Origin: Arthrobacter silvisoli
GTDB taxonomy: Bacteria > Actinomycetota > Actinomycetes > Actinomycetales > Micrococcaceae
NCBI RefSeq assembly: GCF_003369445.1
Contig: NZ_QRCU01000015.1
Location: forward strand, 1-64,000
Reading direction: 5' to 3'
Length of the DNA stretch: 64,000 nt
The position numbers were made by a program, and so were the translations under genes. The notes under the pieces are model-generated. The model was not told the origin of the DNA. It made no database searches and was given only the letters and a program-made list of their open reading frames with translations. Shown one piece after another: positions 55,048-63,683 of the stretch (positions are counted from its first letter, which is position 1; each line of letters opens with the position of its first letter).

Positions 55048-56164
55048 GTGGTTGCGCTGGTTGCCGGCTGCCATGGTGCCTGCAGCGCTGACGGCAGCGG
55101 CTTTGGCCGGTTCGTACCAAGCCGGAGCCGCCGTCAGTCTCCCCGGGAAGTCGGCTGCGGAGATCATCGCCATGATCGGCCGTTCGGACGTCCGCGCCTT
55201 GTCCGGAACACTCCGCCAGTCCTCCGAGCTGGGGCTTCCGCAGCTTCCCTCGGCCGGTCCCCTTCCTTCGGCCCGGCCGGGCGCCAACCAGGGCCTTGCC
55301 GCCGTGATCGAACTCCTGGGCACCCCGCATACCGCCCGGATCTACCTGGATGGACCGTCGAAGGCCCGCTTCCAAATCATGGACACGCTGGCCGAGCGCG
55401 ATGTGGTCCGCAACGGCAAGGACCTCTGGCTGTACAACTCGGCGGACAACAGCGCAGCCCACATCACGCTGCCTGACGCACCGGCGCCGGGGACCCGCAC
55501 CCCGCACGCCCACGTACCGGCGGACCAGGACCCGAAGACACCGGAAATGACTACCCCTGAGGCCCTCGCTCAGCGCTTCCTCGCCGCCGTGGACCCCAGT
55601 ACTGAAGTGACGGTCGGGGACCCGACCACCGTGGCCGGCCGCACAGCGTACCAGTTGGTCCTCAAGCCACGCAGTACGGGCACCTTGCTCGATTCGGTGA
55701 CCCTCGCCGTCGACTCTGCATCCGGCCTGCCGCTTGGAATCCAGCTGCGGGCGCGGGAGCAGGCCGCCCCCGCGTTCTCGCTCGCGTTCAGCGACATCAG
55801 CCTCGCCGCCCCCGAATCCTCCGTGTTCGCCTTCACGCCGCCCCGCGGTGCCTCCATCGAGGAGAAGACCGTTACCTCACCGGTTCCAGTGCCGGAGAGC
55901 AAACATCCCGCTCCCGGGACGCACCCGGCGGCGACGCGGCCTACTGTGACCGGCAAGGGCTGGGACACGGTGGTGGCTTTCCCCGCAGGTGTGCTTCCCG
56001 CCGGTGTTCGCTCCGCTCCCGCGTTCGCGCAGCTCACCCAGGCGGTGCCCGGCGGCCGCGCCCTCAGCAGCAGCCTCGTGACCGTGCTGATGCTCGACGA
56101 CGGCCGGGTGTTCGCGGGAATGGTCCCCCTTGAGCGGCTGCAGGCTGCGGCCGCCCCGCAATGA
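55037..56164 (+). CDS. exported LolA/RseB-like protein
   Basis: 375 residues, with a signal peptide (basic TRRWLRWLP, hydrophobic to about residue 32). The folded part resembles the LolA/RseB beta-sheet scaffold that binds lipid chains or lipoproteins: SAAEIIAMIGRSDVRALSGTLRQ, ARIYLDGPSKARFQIM and VVRNGKDLWLYNSADNSAAH recall the family strands. It lacks a lipobox and could be released or membrane-anchored by its signal. The start has GGGAGG 5 nt before it. The stop overlaps the ABC ATPase gene by 4 nt, strongly linking the two. Function unknown. Confidence 0.82.
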   Translation: MTRRWLRWLPAAMVPAALTAAALAGSYQAGAAVSLPGKSAAEIIAMIGRSDVRALSGTLRQSSELGLPQLPSAGPLPSARPGANQGLAAVIELLGTPHTARIYLDGPSKARFQIMDTLAERDVVRNGKDLWLYNSADNSAAHITLPDAPAPGTRTPHAHVPADQDPKTPEMTTPEALAQRFLAAVDPSTEVTVGDPTTVAGRTAYQLVLKPRSTGTLLDSVTLAVDSASGLPLGIQLRAREQAAPAFSLAFSDISLAAPESSVFAFTPPRGASIEEKTVTSPVPVPESKHPAPGTHPAATRPTVTGKGWDTVVAFPAGVLPAGVRSAPAFAQLTQAVPGGRALSSSLVTVLMLDDGRVFAGMVPLERLQAAAAPQ

Positions 56165-57138
56165 GCGACACTTCCGGGCCGGACGCACTGGCAATCGAAA
56201 CCCTTGGCCTGAGCAAGCGCTTCGGCCGCCGTTCCGCCGTCGACTCCATCAACCTCGCCGTTCCGCGGGGTTCCGTTTTCGGCTTCCTTGGCCCCAACGG
56301 CTCCGGCAAGACCACCACCATCCGCTTGCTGCTCGGCCTCGCCGCCCCCTCCAGCGGGGGGATCCGGGTGCTCGGCAGGCCGGTCCCGGCGGGCTTGGCG
56401 GCCGTGCTGCCGGAAGTCGGCGCCTTGGTGGAAGGACCGGCCTTCTACCCTTTCCTCTCGGGAGCGGCGAACCTGCGCAGGCTGGACACCGCGGATCGGC
56501 ACGCCCCGCGAAGCACCCGGGCCGCACGGGTTGATGAGGCCCTCGAACGAGTGGGGTTGTCCCATGCCGCCGGCAAGAAGGTGCGCGCATACTCGCTGGG
56601 GATGAAACAGCGCCTGGGGATCGCCAATGCCCTCTTGCGGCCCCGGGAACTGCTGGTCCTGGACGAGCCCACCAATGGCCTGGATCCCCAAGGAACACGC
56701 GAAGTCCGCAGCCTGGTGCGCTCCCTGGCGGCCGGCGGCACCACGGTGTTCGTCTCCAGCCACCTGCTCGCCGAAGTCGAACAAATGTGCACCCATGTGG
56801 GCGTCATGAGCGTCGGCAAGCTCGTGGCCCAAGGCACCCTTCGCGAGCTGCGCGCGGCCGGGACGGCCAGGATCATGCTGCGGACACCGGATATTGCGGC
56901 CGCGGCGCGCGTCCTTTCGGGCCTTGGCCTGCACCCCGAACCGGCAGGCGTCCTGCAGGACACGGACCATGGCGGGCTGCTCAGCACCAGTCCGCCGGGC
57001 CACACAGTGGCGCCCGAGGACATCGTGGCCGCCCTCGTGGCGGCCGGCGTGCGGGTGCAGGGTTTCGGAGTGGAAGACGCCAGCCTCGAAGAGCGCTTCG
57101 TGTCCCTGACCGGAGAGGGGTTCGACGTTGCGGGATGA
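56161..57138 (+). CDS. ABC transporter ATP-binding protein
   Basis: ABC-2-type ATPase, 325 residues. Walker A GPNGSGKTTT (about residues 43-52), the Q-loop region before EVGALVEGPAFYPFLSG, the signature YSLGMKQRLGIA (about 142-153; SLGMK variant), Walker B LLVLDEPTNGLD and VFVSSHLLAE are present. A C-terminal regulatory extension of about 100 residues follows. It overlaps the upstream LolA-like gene by 4 nt and the permease by 11 nt, forming a three-gene unit. Substrate unknown; lipid-linked or antimicrobial export are typical for the class. Confidence 0.92.
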   Translation: MSDTSGPDALAIETLGLSKRFGRRSAVDSINLAVPRGSVFGFLGPNGSGKTTTIRLLLGLAAPSSGGIRVLGRPVPAGLAAVLPEVGALVEGPAFYPFLSGAANLRRLDTADRHAPRSTRAARVDEALERVGLSHAAGKKVRAYSLGMKQRLGIANALLRPRELLVLDEPTNGLDPQGTREVRSLVRSLAAGGTTVFVSSHLLAEVEQMCTHVGVMSVGKLVAQGTLRELRAAGTARIMLRTPDIAAAARVLSGLGLHPEPAGVLQDTDHGGLLSTSPPGHTVAPEDIVAALVAAGVRVQGFGVEDASLEERFVSLTGEGFDVAG

Positions 57139-58024
57139 AGCCATGGCCGCCCGGGGGGGTGCGGCCCCGGGACCCGCCGCGCGCGCAGCGTCGGCGAGCG
57201 GGCGCCCGGGTGCGTGGGCGCTCATGGGGTCCGAACTTTCAGTGCTGTTCCGGCGGCTCCGGACCTGGGCCATGCTGCTCGCCCTCGCCGCGATTCCCCT
57301 CCTGATCGCCACGGCGGTCCGGCTCACTTCGCATCCGGTGCCGCCAGCCCGTGGCCCGGCATTCCTGGACCGCATCTCCCAGAACGGGCTCTTTGTGGGC
57401 ATGACCGCAATGCTGGTGTCGGTGCCGCTGTTCCTGCCCCTCACGGTAGGAGTCGTTGCCGGCGACACCATCGCCGGCGAAGCGAACCTCGGCACCCTCA
57501 GGTACCTGCTGGTGGCACCCGCGGGCCGCGTCCGGCTCCTGCTCATCAAGTACGCGGCCGCCGCGGTATTCTGCCTGACCGCGACGGTGACCGTCGCCGC
57601 CGTCGGCGTGCTGGCCGGCGTCGCGCTCTTCCCGGTGGGGCCGGTGACGCTCCTCTCGGGGGACACCATCGACGTCGGCGAGTCGCTCTTGCGTTCCCTG
57701 CTGATCGCCGCCTACCTTGCAGTGTCGCTGCTGGGGCTCGCGGCGATCGGCCTGGCAATCTCGACCTTCACTGACATCCCGGTCGGCGCCATGGCGGCGA
57801 CCGTCGTGCTGTCGGTCATGTCCCAGGTGGCCGACAACCTGCCGCAACTGGAATGGTTGCACCCGTGGCTGTTCAGCCATTACTGGCTGGACTTCGCCGA
57901 CCTGCTCCGCCAGCCCATCTCGTGGACGACGTTCGGCGGGAATGCCCTGCTGCAAGGTGGCTACATCCTGGCCGCCGGAGCCATCGCGTACGGCAGGTTC
58001 ACCAGCAAGGACATCCTGTCCTGA
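57128..58024 (+). CDS. ABC transporter permease (ABC-2 type)
   Basis: ABC-2 permease, 298 residues, with six predicted helices (about residues 44-62, 90-112, 140-165, 190-215, 220-240 and 270-290). The large loop near IAGEANLGTLRYLLVAPAGR resembles the coupling region of bacitracin/antibiotic-type exporters. The start is a TTG at 57128 with GGAGAGG about 8 nt upstream; ATG 57143 is an alternative. It works with the preceding ATPase. The downstream Sua5 gene starts 26 nt later. Confidence 0.9.
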   Translation: MRDEAMAARGGAAPGPAARAASASGRPGAWALMGSELSVLFRRLRTWAMLLALAAIPLLIATAVRLTSHPVPPARGPAFLDRISQNGLFVGMTAMLVSVPLFLPLTVGVVAGDTIAGEANLGTLRYLLVAPAGRVRLLLIKYAAAAVFCLTATVTVAAVGVLAGVALFPVGPVTLLSGDTIDVGESLLRSLLIAAYLAVSLLGLAAIGLAISTFTDIPVGAMAATVVLSVMSQVADNLPQLEWLHPWLFSHYWLDFADLLRQPISWTTFGGNALLQGGYILAAGAIAYGRFTSKDILS

Positions 58025-58050
58025 AAGGCTGCCTGCCGTAAGCTCGGGGA

Positions 58051-58671
58051 ATGGCCAGATTCTTCGATGTCCACCCGCAGGACCCCCAACCCCGCCTGGT
58101 CGGCCAGATCGCCGAGATCGTGCGCTCGGGCGGCCTGATCGCCTACCCCACCGATTCGTGTTACGCCCTCGGGGCCCAGTTGGGCAACAAGGAGGCCCTG
58201 GACCGCATCCGCAGCATCCGCCAGCTGGACGACAAGCACCATTTCACCCTGGTCTGCAAGGACTTCGCGCAGCTGGGCCAGTTCGTGATGATCGACAACG
58301 ATGTCTTCCGCAGCATCAAGGCCGTCACGCCGGGAAGCTACACGTTCATCCTCCCGGCCACCAAGGAAGTGCCGCGCCGGCTGCTGCACCCGAAGAAGAA
58401 GACCGTGGGCGTGCGCATCCCCCGGCACAACTTCGTCCACGCCCTCCTGGCCGAGCTCGGCGAGCCCCTGCTCTCGAGCACCCTCCTGCTGCCCGGCGAA
58501 GACGAACCGTTGACCCAGGGCTGGGAGATCAAGGAACGCCTGGACCACGTGGTTGATGCCGTGGTCGAGGCCGGCGATGTCGGATCCGAGCCGACCACCG
58601 TGGTTGACTTCTCCAGCGGCGGCGCAGAAGTGGTCCGCCGCGGCACCGGCGACCCCTCGAGGTTCGAATGA
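58051..58671 (+). CDS. L-threonylcarbamoyladenylate synthase family (Sua5/YciO)
   Basis: YrdC/Sua5-fold protein, 206 residues, nearest the YciO branch. The YrdC domain has IVRSGGLIAYPTDSCYALG (about residues 24-42), KRI-like NKEALDRIRSIRQLDDKHHFTLVC, the GSYTFILPATKEVP segment (about 100-113) and KTVGVRIPRHNF. Sua5/TsaC makes threonylcarbamoyl-AMP for the t6A tRNA modification; YciO members can do this only weakly, so the main tsaC may be elsewhere. Its end overlaps the next gene by 4 nt. Confidence 0.88.
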   Translation: MARFFDVHPQDPQPRLVGQIAEIVRSGGLIAYPTDSCYALGAQLGNKEALDRIRSIRQLDDKHHFTLVCKDFAQLGQFVMIDNDVFRSIKAVTPGSYTFILPATKEVPRRLLHPKKKTVGVRIPRHNFVHALLAELGEPLLSSTLLLPGEDEPLTQGWEIKERLDHVVDAVVEAGDVGSEPTTVVDFSSGGAEVVRRGTGDPSRFE

Positions 58672-59333
58672 GCATCCCCGAAGAGGACGTCACGATCGAC
58701 GTGGACGGCACGCCCGTTTCCGGCCGGTACGCCCGCCCGGAGAATCCCTTCGCCACGGTCCTGGTGGCGCACGGCGCCGGTGCGGGGATGGAACACCCGT
58801 TCATGGGCGGTTTCGTGCGGGCCTTGAACGACGACGGCGCCGCCACCCTGCGCTTCAATTTCCCTTACCGGGCGGCCGGCAGAAGGTTCCCGGACCGCCC
58901 GCCGTTGGCGATCGCCACGTGGCGGGCCGCCCTGGCCGAAGCACAGGCCCGCTCGGCCGGTGAACCGCTGTGGGCGGCAGGCAAGTCCTTCGGTGGGCGG
59001 ATGGCGTCGATGGCGGTGGCTGAGGGCATGCCCGCGGCCGGTCTCATCTACCTTGGCTACCCGTTGCACCCGCCGGGCAAGCCGGACAAGCTCCGCGACG
59101 AGCACCTGTACTCGATTACCGTGCCCATGCTGTTCCTGCAGGGCACCAAGGACCCTTTCATGACGCCGGACGTGCTGGAAGGCGTGGTTTCCCGGATCGG
59201 CCCCAACGCCGTGCTGGAGTGGCGGGAAGGCGGCGGGCACACCTTCGAGGTGGCCGGCGTGAAGCGCACTGCCGCTGAGCTTGGCGCCTCGCTGGCCCCG
59301 TCCGTCAGCGCCTTCATCCGTTCGAACAGCTAG
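58668..59333 (+). CDS. alpha/beta hydrolase, dienelactone-hydrolase/KANL3-Tex30-like
   Basis: Alpha/beta-hydrolase, 221 residues. VLVAHGAGAGMEHPFM (about residues 32-47), a strand-turn-helix with AAGKSFGGRMAS (nucleophile Ser in GKSFGG, about 108), a C-terminal Asp in LQGTKDPFM and a histidine in EGGGHTFE are all seen, so the triad is complete. The KANL3/Tex30 relatives are probable hydrolases of unknown substrate. ATG 58668 overlaps the upstream stop by 4 nt. It converges with hrpB. Confidence 0.87.
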   Translation: MSIPEEDVTIDVDGTPVSGRYARPENPFATVLVAHGAGAGMEHPFMGGFVRALNDDGAATLRFNFPYRAAGRRFPDRPPLAIATWRAALAEAQARSAGEPLWAAGKSFGGRMASMAVAEGMPAAGLIYLGYPLHPPGKPDKLRDEHLYSITVPMLFLQGTKDPFMTPDVLEGVVSRIGPNAVLEWREGGGHTFEVAGVKRTAAELGASLAPSVSAFIRSNS

Positions 59334-59349
59334 GCCGCTTCCTGCGCCG

Positions 59350-62004
59350 CTACGCCCGTGGCTTGGCCCGGGCCGTGGCCGGGGCCGTCCACGGGTCCTC
59401 GGGCCAGGGATGCTTCGGGTAGCGGCCGCGCATTTCGGCACGCACTTGGGCATAGGGCCCGGCCCAGAAGGATTCGAGATCGTCAGTCACTGCCAGGGGC
59501 CGTCGCGCCGGAGAGAGCAGGTGGAACAGCACCGGCACCCTGCCGTCGGCGATCCGGGGGGTCCCGGCCCAGCCGAAGCACTCCTGCAGCTTGACCGCCA
59601 CCACGGGCCGGCCGCCGTCGGACTCCGCCTCCGGATAGTCGATGGCGACGCGCGAACCGCTGGGCACGTCCAGCCGCTCCGGCGCCAACTCCGCGAAGCG
59701 CGAGGCTTCGGGCCAGGGCAGCAGGCGCCGCAGCGGTTCCGTAAGGTCTATCCCGGCGGCCGGTGCGCCGTCGGCCAGTGACCCCAGCTCCGGGGCGAGC
59801 CAGTCTTCCAGCCGCGCCAGGAGTGCCCGCTCGGAAACGTCAGGCCACGGTGCGCCCAGTTCACGGTGCAGCAGGGCCATCCTGCGGCGCAAGGCGTCCG
59901 CACCCGCAGACCAGCCGATGGTCGCCAGGCCGTCGGACGCCAGGGCTGCAGCGACGGCGGCGCGCCCTTCCGCCTGGCGGGGCCGGACGGGCGTGGAGGA
60001 CAGCACGATCGCGCCAAGCCGGCGCTCCCGCCGGGCGGTCAGCCTGCCTTTGGCGAAGCGCGCGTCCACCGAGTCCGCCAGCAGGTGGGCGGCGGCGGCT
60101 TCGGCGGCGTCGGCGGAGAGCGGTGCCGCGGAGCGGATGACGGCGCCGGTACCGGCGGCATCCCGCCCCGCCGCGCGGGAAACCTCGGCGACGGCGAGCC
60201 AGTCATGCCCGGACAGCGGGCTGCCGGCGGGCAGGCCGGCCCGGGTACCTGACGCGAGGAGGTACTGCGGCGCCCCGTCTCCCGGGACGCGACGGGCCAC
60301 GCGGTCCGGATACGCCAGGGCCACAACGAACGCCACGGCTTCCTTCCCGTCCGGCGCGGTGTCCAGTGCGCCCAGCAAGGAGGAAGCGGCGACGGCGGCG
60401 GCCTCCTCCCGCGCAATGGCCTCCAGCCGCCGGGTGTCGTCGGCCCAGCGTTTGGACGCGGGGTCCTTTCCTTGCCGGAGCGCGGCGAGAAGCGCATGCA
60501 GGTCGGCACCCGGGGCCCGCTGATCCCCGGCGACGAGCGCAACTGTTTCGGCGGCGGCGCGTTTGCCGACGACGGCGGCCCCGTCCAGCAGGGCCCGCGC
60601 GAGCCGTGGTTCGGCGGGCACGGCGGCCAGGGCCCGGCCGAGGGCCGTGGCGTGCCCGGCCTCGTCCACTGCCCCGATTTCCCGCAGTACTTCAACCGCC
60701 TCATCCATCGCGGCGCGCGGCGGGGTGTCCGGGAGTGCCAGGCCGGCTCCCCCGGGCGCGCCCCAGCAGGCGAGGGTCAGGGCGGCTCCGCTCAGCTCCG
60801 CGACGGCGATCTCCGGGGTCCGATGGGCCGGTGCCGCGGCGAAGGCCTTCTGTTCATAACAGCGGACCACAGTCCCCGGTCCCTGGCGGGCTGCCCGGCC
60901 CGCGCGTTGTTCGGCTGAGGCGCGGGAGCAGGACACGGTGACCAGCCCGGACATGCCGCGGCCGGAATCACGTCGCGGCTCCCGGGACAGGCCGGCGTCC
61001 ACTACGAGGTGCACACCAGGCACGGTCAGCGAGGATTCCGCGAGCGCCGTGGACACGATGATCCTGGCGGGCCCTCCCGGTTCCCTGCCGGAGACAGCCC
61101 TGTCCTGCGCCGCGGGATTGACCTGGCCGTGAAGTTCGAGGATTTCCGTACCTGCGGCGCGTTGCCGGAGGCGGTTCGCGACGTGTGACACCTCACGGGT
61201 ACCGGGAAGGAAGACGAGGGCGTCGGTTCCGGGTTCAGTGGCCAGGGCGGCGGCGTGCGCGGCCGCGGCGGTGCCGGCCACATGGTCCAGGAAGGCGGGA
61301 GTGACGCCGCGTTCGTCGAGTCGGGGGCCGGGCGCCGGCGCCCACACGGTTTCCAGAGGGTACAGCGCGGAGGGGCAGTCGACCACCGGGAGCGGAGGTC
61401 CGCCGTCGGGCCCCGCCAGCAGGGCTGCGAAGCGCGGGGCGTCCACCGTGGCGGACATCGCCACCAGGCGGAGGTCGCCGCGGAGTTCACGGACTTCGGC
61501 GAGCATGCCGAGCAACAGGTCGCTCTCCAGGCCGCGTTCATGGACTTCATCGAGGATCACCGCGTGCGTGCCCTCCAGCCCGGGATCGGCGAGCAGGCGG
61601 CGCACCAGGATCCCGGGGGTGACGAACTCGACGGCGGTCCGCGGGCCCGTGTGTCGTTCGCCGCGGACCGTGTATCCCACGGACTCCCCCAGCCGGCTCC
61701 TCTGGAGGGCCGCGAGCCGGCGGGCCGCGGCACGGGCGGCGACCCGTCGTGGTTGGGTGACGATGACCCTCGGGACCACACCCCCTGCCGCACTTCCCGC
61801 TGCGCACAACGTGGCCAGCAGCGGCGGGACCAGCGTGGTTTTGCCGGTGCCCGGTGGCGCCTGGACCACGGCGGCGGAGCCTGGATCCTTGAGCGCGGCC
61901 GCGAGGTCCGGCAGCGACTGGGCGAACACGAGTCCCGCCCCGATGCTTTCGAGGTCGAAAATGGCCTGCGCAGCGGCGGTGCCCGATGGGAACAGTGAAG
62001 TCAC
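59350..62004 (-). CDS. hrpB: ATP-dependent helicase HrpB
   Basis: DEAH-type helicase HrpB, 884 residues from the chosen start. Walker A PPGTGKTTLVPPLL (about residues 51-64), TQPRRVAARAAARRLA, the DEVHERGLESDLLLGML box, MSATVDAPR and AGRAARQGPGTVVRCY are visible. The HrpB-specific C-terminal domain holds LLPWPEASRFAELAPERL and VAVKLQECFGW. RNA remodelling is likely but its bacterial role is not well defined. GTG 62004 is chosen; the frame is open 7 codons further with a GTG at 62025. It converges with the hydrolase after 16 nt. Confidence 0.92.
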   Translation of the reverse strand: MTSLFPSGTAAAQAIFDLESIGAGLVFAQSLPDLAAALKDPGSAAVVQAPPGTGKTTLVPPLLATLCAAGSAAGGVVPRVIVTQPRRVAARAAARRLAALQRSRLGESVGYTVRGERHTGPRTAVEFVTPGILVRRLLADPGLEGTHAVILDEVHERGLESDLLLGMLAEVRELRGDLRLVAMSATVDAPRFAALLAGPDGGPPLPVVDCPSALYPLETVWAPAPGPRLDERGVTPAFLDHVAGTAAAAHAAALATEPGTDALVFLPGTREVSHVANRLRQRAAGTEILELHGQVNPAAQDRAVSGREPGGPARIIVSTALAESSLTVPGVHLVVDAGLSREPRRDSGRGMSGLVTVSCSRASAEQRAGRAARQGPGTVVRCYEQKAFAAAPAHRTPEIAVAELSGAALTLACWGAPGGAGLALPDTPPRAAMDEAVEVLREIGAVDEAGHATALGRALAAVPAEPRLARALLDGAAVVGKRAAAETVALVAGDQRAPGADLHALLAALRQGKDPASKRWADDTRRLEAIAREEAAAVAASSLLGALDTAPDGKEAVAFVVALAYPDRVARRVPGDGAPQYLLASGTRAGLPAGSPLSGHDWLAVAEVSRAAGRDAAGTGAVIRSAAPLSADAAEAAAAHLLADSVDARFAKGRLTARRERRLGAIVLSSTPVRPRQAEGRAAVAAALASDGLATIGWSAGADALRRRMALLHRELGAPWPDVSERALLARLEDWLAPELGSLADGAPAAGIDLTEPLRRLLPWPEASRFAELAPERLDVPSGSRVAIDYPEAESDGGRPVVAVKLQECFGWAGTPRIADGRVPVLFHLLSPARRPLAVTDDLESFWAGPYAQVRAEMRGRYPKHPWPEDPWTAPATARAKPRA

Positions 62005-62267
62005 CCATCCATTGTGGATGACCACAGCCGATCACCGACAAACTTGATAAGCATGCTTAGTAATGACATGATGTGAGGTGTGACACGGTTTGCCATAGCG
62101 AACAAGTGAACGGCCAGGAAGGAAAACGGCACCGCCGTGGCTGACCGATCCAGGGAGGAAGCGGGGGCGCCCTGCGAGGGTCGCAGCGCAGCAATGCGTT
62201 ACTGCTGAATATCACGCGTGGAAGCAGCTGTCGTTTCGGTTTCCGCGCCAGGAAAGGAAACTCCATC
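62005..62267 (+). other. intergenic region upstream of a small membrane-protein cluster
   Basis: 263 nt between the hrpB start and a 56-residue gene. It should hold the divergent promoters. A short GTG frame of 23 codons occurs near 62136, with no supporting spacing or family. No clear promoter boxes, repeat or RNA was identified. Confidence 0.5.
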
Positions 62268-62438
62268 ATGAATACCCTTCTCATCGTTGCCGGCGTCATC
62301 GCCATTGTCCTTCTGCTCGTTGGCGGCTTCACGCCCGCCCTGAATTTCCTGCTGTGGGTCGGAATCATCCTTTTGGCCATCGCAGCCATCGGATGGCTCC
62401 TCAGCTACACGAACGGACACCGGCACAGCGGCATCTGA
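62268..62438 (+). CDS. small hydrophobic membrane protein (56 residues)
   Basis: 56-codon gene, too short for many gene finders. AAAGGAAACTCCATC precedes the ATG. The sequence is two hydrophobic helices (about residues 3-21 and 26-44) with a short polar break (GGFTPA), then a charged tail with HRHS. It resembles the small YqaE/LydA-like or DUF-type stress membrane peptides seen in front of similar genes, but no family is assigned. The next small membrane gene follows after 80 nt, suggesting a shared unit. Confidence 0.75.
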   Translation: MNTLLIVAGVIAIVLLLVGGFTPALNFLLWVGIILLAIAAIGWLLSYTNGHRHSGI

Positions 62439-62518
62439 TGCGCCGCGCCCCGGGAACCACCGGACGAGCCCGTCCCGGGCGGCAACCGTCACACGAAGCC
62501 GACTAGAAAGGAACGGAC

Positions 62519-62776
62519 ATGTACATAGGTTCCTCAATATTCCTTATCGCGCTGGGCGCCATTCTCGCCTTCGCGCTGGCTCCGGGACTGATCCCCTTCC
62601 TGGACCAACAGATGACCGGTTACATCCTGATGGTCGTTGGAGTCATCGGGCTGATCGCGTCGCTGATCATGGCGGCTCCGCGCCGTCGCCTCCGGACGAC
62701 TGAAAGCCGGCAGGCGACGGACCCGGGAACGGGTGAAGCTGTCACCCACAGGGAAACCCGGGACACCGGACTCTGA
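62519..62776 (+). CDS. DUF6458-like small membrane protein
   Basis: 85 residues. The N-terminus MYIGSSIFLIALGAILAFAL and a second helix (TGYILMVVGVIGLIASLIM, about residues 34-52) match the DUF6458 family of actinobacteria as remembered. A charged, probably cytoplasmic tail with basic RRRLR and many threonines follows. AAAGGAACGGAC precedes the ATG. Function unknown. Confidence 0.82.
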   Translation: MYIGSSIFLIALGAILAFALAPGLIPFLDQQMTGYILMVVGVIGLIASLIMAAPRRRLRTTESRQATDPGTGEAVTHRETRDTGL

Positions 62777-62792
62777 AACAAGCAAGGCACTA

Positions 62793-62829
62793 CCGCGGCT
62801 CCCGCCCCATCGCGTGGCGGGAGCCGCGG
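62793..62829 (+). terminator. hairpin between the DUF6458-like gene and the DUF1206 gene
   Basis: Perfect 14-bp stem (62793-62806 and 62816-62829) with a 9-nt loop, 17 nt past the stop. No U-tract follows, so it may be a weak terminator or an RNA stability element. Confidence 0.5.
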
Positions 62830-62847
62830 CATGAACAGGAGCGCACT

Positions 62848-63675
62848 GTGAACAAGAGCGCGAACAAGACAGCACGGACCGCGGCCAAGGCTGCGGAAAC
62901 CGCGAGCAACTCCACCGCCCTGGAGACAGCGGCCAGGGCGGGCTTCGCGGCGAGCGGCGTGCTCCACGTCCTCGTGGGCGCCATCGCCTTCCAGCTGGCC
63001 CGCGGACTCAACGGGGAGGCCGACGTCGGCGGCGCGGTCGCCCAGCTGGCTGCCACCCCCGGCGGGCCATTCCTGCTGTGGGCGTGCTTCGGGGCCTGCG
63101 CCGCCTTGGCCCTGTGGCAGGCCGGGGACGCCGTCTTCGGCAAGCCCCGGGCAGGTGGAAACCGCCTCACCGCCCGTATCAGCGCCGCCGCGCAGGCGGT
63201 AGTGTTCGCCCTGCTGTCCGCCACGGTCCTGTCCTTCGCCCTCGGCAGCGGGAAGAGCAACCGGGAGTCCAGCAGCGACCTCACTGTGACGTTGCTCCAG
63301 GCACCCTTCGGCGTCGCGCTCCTGCTGATGGCAGGAGCGGGAATCATCGGGACGGGCATCTTCTTCGCGGTCCGCGGCGTCCGCGCCTCTTTCCGCAAGG
63401 ATCTGTTCCTCCCCGGTGCGGCCCTGCCCCGGCGGGTGGCGCTGACGGCCGGGATCGCCGGCTACGTCTCCAAGGGCTGCGCCCTGCTCCTGGTGGGGCT
63501 GCTGGTCATCCTGGCCACCGTGCGCCAACAGCCCGAGCAGTCGACAGGACTCGACGGCGGACTCAAGGGCCTTCGCGAGCAGGCCTACGGACCGTACCTT
63601 CTCGCCGCGCTCGCCCTCGGCTTGGTCTGCTACGGCTGCTTCCTGATCCTGAAAGCCAAGTATGCGCGCATGTAG
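62848..63675 (+). CDS. DUF1206 domain-containing membrane protein
   Basis: 275 residues with a lysine/alanine-rich, soluble N-terminus and about six helices in three pairs, each pair matching the DUF1206 repeat (ARAGFAASGVLHVLVGAIAF at about residues 29-48, ARISAAAQAVVFALL, and LTAGIAGYVSKGCALLLVGLL). The start is a GTG with AGGAG about 8 nt upstream. The function of the family is unknown. It lies 9 nt before a topoisomerase gene, so they could share a transcript. Confidence 0.88.
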   Translation: MNKSANKTARTAAKAAETASNSTALETAARAGFAASGVLHVLVGAIAFQLARGLNGEADVGGAVAQLAATPGGPFLLWACFGACAALALWQAGDAVFGKPRAGGNRLTARISAAAQAVVFALLSATVLSFALGSGKSNRESSSDLTVTLLQAPFGVALLLMAGAGIIGTGIFFAVRGVRASFRKDLFLPGAALPRRVALTAGIAGYVSKGCALLLVGLLVILATVRQQPEQSTGLDGGLKGLREQAYGPYLLAALALGLVCYGCFLILKAKYARM

Positions 63676-63683
63676 CCGGCGCC

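Noticed and set aside
62136-62207. 23-codon GTG frame upstream of the small membrane genes
   Set aside because: Short, no family, and the possible ribosome-binding site is too far upstream.
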